Shown here piece after piece: positions 60,921 through 64,000 of a DNA stretch of 64,000 bases. The translations under genes and the position numbers were made by a program. The notes beneath the pieces were generated by a model that saw only the letters and a list, made by a program, of their open reading frames with translations, did no database searches and was not told where the DNA came from. Position 1 is the stretch's first letter. Each line of letters starts with the position of its first letter. The DNA is from Sitta carolinensis (lineage: Eukaryota; Chordata; Aves; Passeriformes; Sittidae). Where the stretch lies: assembly GCA_032173965.1 (NCBI GenBank), contig CM063283.1, positions 80,912,743-80,976,742 of the forward strand, read 5' to 3'.

Positions 60921-63901
60921 GTAAGAAAGACATTCTCTGAGGCTCTTTGCTGGATTTTAGGTGTCGTGCTTAAGAAAATGTTAGCAGATAATCTCACACT
61001 TTCCCTGCTACCACCACCTCAACTCAATGAGGATCTAATAGCAGCTAATACAGGTTTGGCTCTATTGGTATTTCAAAACTTATTAGCCTGGAGGTTTAGG
61101 AGTATATGTAGTGTATGGTATAGTACACTTCTATACATTTATCATGTTGTATTGTACTAATGATCTGATGTAGTATCTACTAATGAACTAGCAGTCAGAA
61201 GAGTGTTCTAGCACATGCATTTTACTTCAAGTAAGCATTTCTAAGCTTCCAATTTCAAAAACTTTGAGCAAATAAAATGTAAAGAGATATTCTTAGGGTC
61301 TCCTAGGAAGATAATCAAGTTTAACCTTGTTGCTGCACCTTGATTTTGCAGATGGTTCCTTGGCTTAAGGAGCAGTTTCCAGACACTGTGTGTGGCAGAG
61401 GGTGTAGTAAATGCCACAGTCAAGCCATTGCCATAATGACCAGCATGACTCCACACCAAGCACCCTTGTGCTCCTCTCCCACTCATTCCAGGAGCCTTAA
61501 CAGGAGCATCCTACAGCTCCATGCAGGGGGTGCCTCGGGACACTGGTAATTATCCAGCCACTCAGTTCTGCTGGGAAAATCTGCAGTGATCAGTGCAAAT
61601 GTTAATAAAGAAATGCAGACACAAAGTTCTAGTGTGAAATAACAATGATAACCCCAGTAAATGATATTAATAGTATAAAACTCAAGGACTTCTGTATATG
61701 TTCAGGAGCTCCATCTGCTGGCACTCTTTGGTTGCTGTTTACACCTATACTGAGTCCCCATAAAACTTTAAGAATAGTAGTTTAAAGTCTATTTTAAAAC
61801 TTACAATTTTTTTTTTTGTGTAATGTTACCTCTTTACTGTTTCTTTCAGGAGCTACCTAAGCATTTGGCTAATTGTATGCCTGTTTCCAAGAAGCTGTAT
61901 ATCAAATCCTTCAAAACCTAACTTTTTACTGATACTTGCTGATGATCTTGGTATTGGAGATGTGGGTTGCTATGGCAATGATACAATAAGGTATGAAATA
62001 AATTATCCCTTCCTGGTAAACTTCATTTAAAAAAAACTACTGATGATACTTAGCATTAAAATTAATTATTAATTTATTAGTTTATCTAGATACATTTCTT
62101 TACAAACTATGTACAAAATGCATGTTCTACAGTAATTCCTACTGGAGTCATAATTATACAGACACGCTTGAGGAACTTTCTGGGACTTAGAACATTGCAA
62201 ATGTGTCTGTGCACTGAACTTGTCAGGCATGAATAGAATACATGAATTTCCATAATTCCAGGGTTGATAAATGAAGGAATGAGATTAGAATTCAATATCA
62301 GTTAACAACTCTAGTAGATTCATTATGAAATGACAGGTCAGTCTATGCGATATATTTATCCTTAGTGCAGTTTTCAATTTGTATATAAGCAGATTGAGGG
62401 CATGATGTGTCTTTGTTCTAGCCTATTATTGGACATTTTGTTGTGAACAAACTTGTTCCCTGTGCTGCATTCGGAATGGGACATACCTGAGATACCTTGC
62501 CTTTCTCCCTCCCCATTTTTTTTTTTTTTTTTTTTAGTTATTAATAAAAACACATATACCCATGAAAACTCATTTCTAAGGAGTCAAGGTATTGCAAAAA
62601 CTACATATGAAACACAGATCTTTTCTAGCCAAGTTGTAGGTAAACAGATTTTTGTAAATTTGATGGTAATATGCTCAACAAAACTATGAGAAATAGTATG
62701 CCCTAACGTTCTGTGCAAAAAGTTTTTATCAGAGATGGGATTTTTCTCTTTAGGACCCCTAACATTGATGGCCTGGCAAAGGATGGAGTGAGACTTACTC
62801 ATCACATTGCTGCAGCAGCTGTCTGTACTCCAAGCAGAGCCGCTTTCCTGACTGGCAGATACCCAATCAGATCAGGTTGGGCCTCTCTCCAATGGTTTGC
62901 AGCAGTTAGTCTAGTCAGTGTTGATATTGAAAATCCCCTTAAACAAACCATGTTAAAGAACAGGTAATCTTGGGATTTGGAGTCTCAGTGAAATGGGCAA
63001 AAATTAGAGATGACTAATGATTGATTTCTATGGGAAAATCCCCATATAAAACACATTATGTGTAGCTAAATGACAACACAAATGGACTAAAATCCAAACA
63101 GTAAAACGCACACAGAGGTAGAAGAAGAAAAAAGAAAATCATGTGATGTTGTACGTTCAGTGACACTAAGATTATATTAAATGTAAGATTTTTAATATCC
63201 TGGCAAACCTTTTCATAGTGAAATGTGTCAGACCGTAGAAGAGTTCTCAACAATTGTGTCTTAAAACAGATTTACAGCCATGTAAATTTATGACAGAAGA
63301 CTTTAGCCACTGCATATAGTAGTAATAATCAGTGTAGCTTCTGGTGTGATTCTGACTTACTTGAGAAATGTAATCATGAAGGTAATCATGAAATGTAATC
63401 ATTACAGGGTAAGGGGAACACACATCTGAAATGTTCTGTTCTAGATAAAACTTACTTACTTTTCTTTGTTAATATCATATTTTGATAGAACTTTGATTGT
63501 AAGAAGCTGCCTAATATCCAAATGTAGGTGTCTTCCTGCCATTTGTAAACACCCCAGCATTGCTGAGGCATCTACATTGAACTAGTACATATTGGCATGG
63601 AACTTGGAAAAGACATCATTTTGGAGGCCAAGCAGAATATCCTAGGGCATAGGAAATGACTTATGAAAAGGCACTAGGTTTAGGCAACTGAGTCCCATTC
63701 ATTAGAAAGCACAATCTGACAAGACTGGAAACCTGAAATCTGGCTTGTTTTGTTTTAAAAACTATTACTCCTCTGCAGGCATGGCATCCAGCACTCAGAG
63801 GCAGGTTCTCTTCTGGAATGGTGGCTCTGGGGGGCTCCCACCAAACGAAACCACTTTTGCCAGAATACTCAGCCAGCAAGGTTATTCTACAGCACTTGTA
63901 G
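60886..63901 (+). CDS. Second arylsulfatase (ARSD/ARSL/ARSH family), first four coding exons; continues beyond the window
   Basis: Exons 60886-60920, 61850-61990, 62754-62875 and 63779-63901 join in phase, giving 140 codons and one base. Exons 3 and 4 have exactly the lengths (122 and 123 bp) and phases of the ARSD-like gene. The protein starts [12 protein letters not shown], followed by a hydrophobic signal ([11 protein letters not shown]). The metal site [14 protein letters not shown] has D43/D44, and the formylglycine motif [17 protein letters not shown] has C83. Exon 4 encodes [16 protein letters not shown], then [18 protein letters not shown]. The sulfatase core after GLVG/GKWH lies off the right edge. 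[13 protein letters not shown] and YPIRSGM are closer to ARSH than to ARSD, but the family member cannot be fixed from this part, so no symbol is given. Same strand and 15 kb downstream of the first copy: a tandem paralogue. Confidence 0.88.
61850..61990 (+). CDS. Second arylsulfatase exon 2: signal and metal site
   Basis: Between TTTCTTTCAG and GTATGA. It encodes [15 protein letters not shown], then [16 protein letters not shown] and CYGNDTIR. The end shares [12 protein letters not shown] with the first gene. Confidence 0.93.
62516..62535. repeat. T20 homopolymer in intron 2 of the second arylsulfatase
   Basis: Twenty T residues after a CCCTCCCC stretch. It lies about 220 bp upstream of exon 3, too far to serve as its polypyrimidine tract. 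Confidence 0.85.
62754..62875 (+). CDS. Second arylsulfatase exon 3: formylglycine motif
   Basis: Between CTCTTTAG and GTTGGG, 122 bp. It encodes [17 protein letters not shown], then [19 protein letters not shown] count 33 of 40 residues identical to exon 3 of the first gene. Confidence 0.96.
63779..63901 (+). CDS. Second arylsulfatase exon 4
   Basis: Between CCTCTGCAG and GTATGA, 123 bp. It encodes [19 protein letters not shown], then [19 protein letters not shown]. It is the last exon inside the window. Confidence 0.95.
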   Translation, partial: AWHPALRGRFSSGMVALGGSHQTKPLLPEYSASKVILQHL

Positions 63902-64000
63902 GTATGAGGCAAAGAAAGTTATTGCCTTTTCATTGTTATTCCAATTAGGTTACTTCTGTAAATACATTTTTGTCAAAATGTCCAGGATCAGTTAAACTAG

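Overview
The window looks like bird nuclear DNA, most likely from a passerine. It is AT-rich and has sparse multi-exon vertebrate genes with GT-AG introns. CR1 LINE fragments are common, and there are long-terminal-repeat (LTR) insertions of the kind frequent in songbirds. All three recognised genes read on the plus strand. Identification rests on remembered family sequences and hand-checked splice phases; no database search was run.

Region 1 (1-14.5 kb). TNFSF13B, the B-cell survival cytokine BAFF, has six coding exons between 3656 and 14430. Exons 2-6 join in frame and encode the furin site and the TNF-homology domain. Exon 1 needs one extra base, probably in a six-T run near 3749-3754, to join the cytoplasmic tail to the membrane anchor. 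With that base the protein would be 288 residues, against 285 in human.

Region 2 (14.5-34.1 kb). No recognisable gene. It holds an (ATT)n microsatellite, an ERVK-like solo LTR at about 17 kb, an isolated CpG-dense patch at about 22.3 kb, several CR1 pieces, and one larger CR1 copy (25.1-27.6 kb). That CR1 copy is split by an LTR-like insertion carrying a 54-bp minisatellite.

Region 3 (34.1-46.1 kb). A complete ARSD-like arylsulfatase gene has ten coding exons joining to 1770 bp (589 residues). It keeps the formylglycine motif, the metal ligands and the two-helix membrane hairpin of the steroid-sulfatase subfamily.

Region 4 (46-60.8 kb). Mostly noncoding. It contains a decayed copy of arylsulfatase exon 7 at 49.06-49.19 kb, a 1360-bp solo LTR with perfect 5-bp target-site duplications, another CR1 fragment, and a pair of roughly 185-bp direct repeats.

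Region 5 (60.85 kb to the end). The first four coding exons of a second plus-strand arylsulfatase, with the same exon boundaries as the first. The rest lies beyond the right edge. The two genes and the exon relic are the remains of a tandem arylsulfatase cluster, equivalent to the human Xp22.3 ARSD/ARSL/ARSH/ARSF cluster. BAFF lies on 13q33 in human, so this window spans a junction between two human synteny blocks. BAFF and the sulfatases share no known pathway.

I saw no CRISPR array, tRNA, rRNA or exotic new system. The most useful observations are the BAFF exon-1 frameshift, the sulfatase exon relic, the isolated CpG patch and the nested transposon history.
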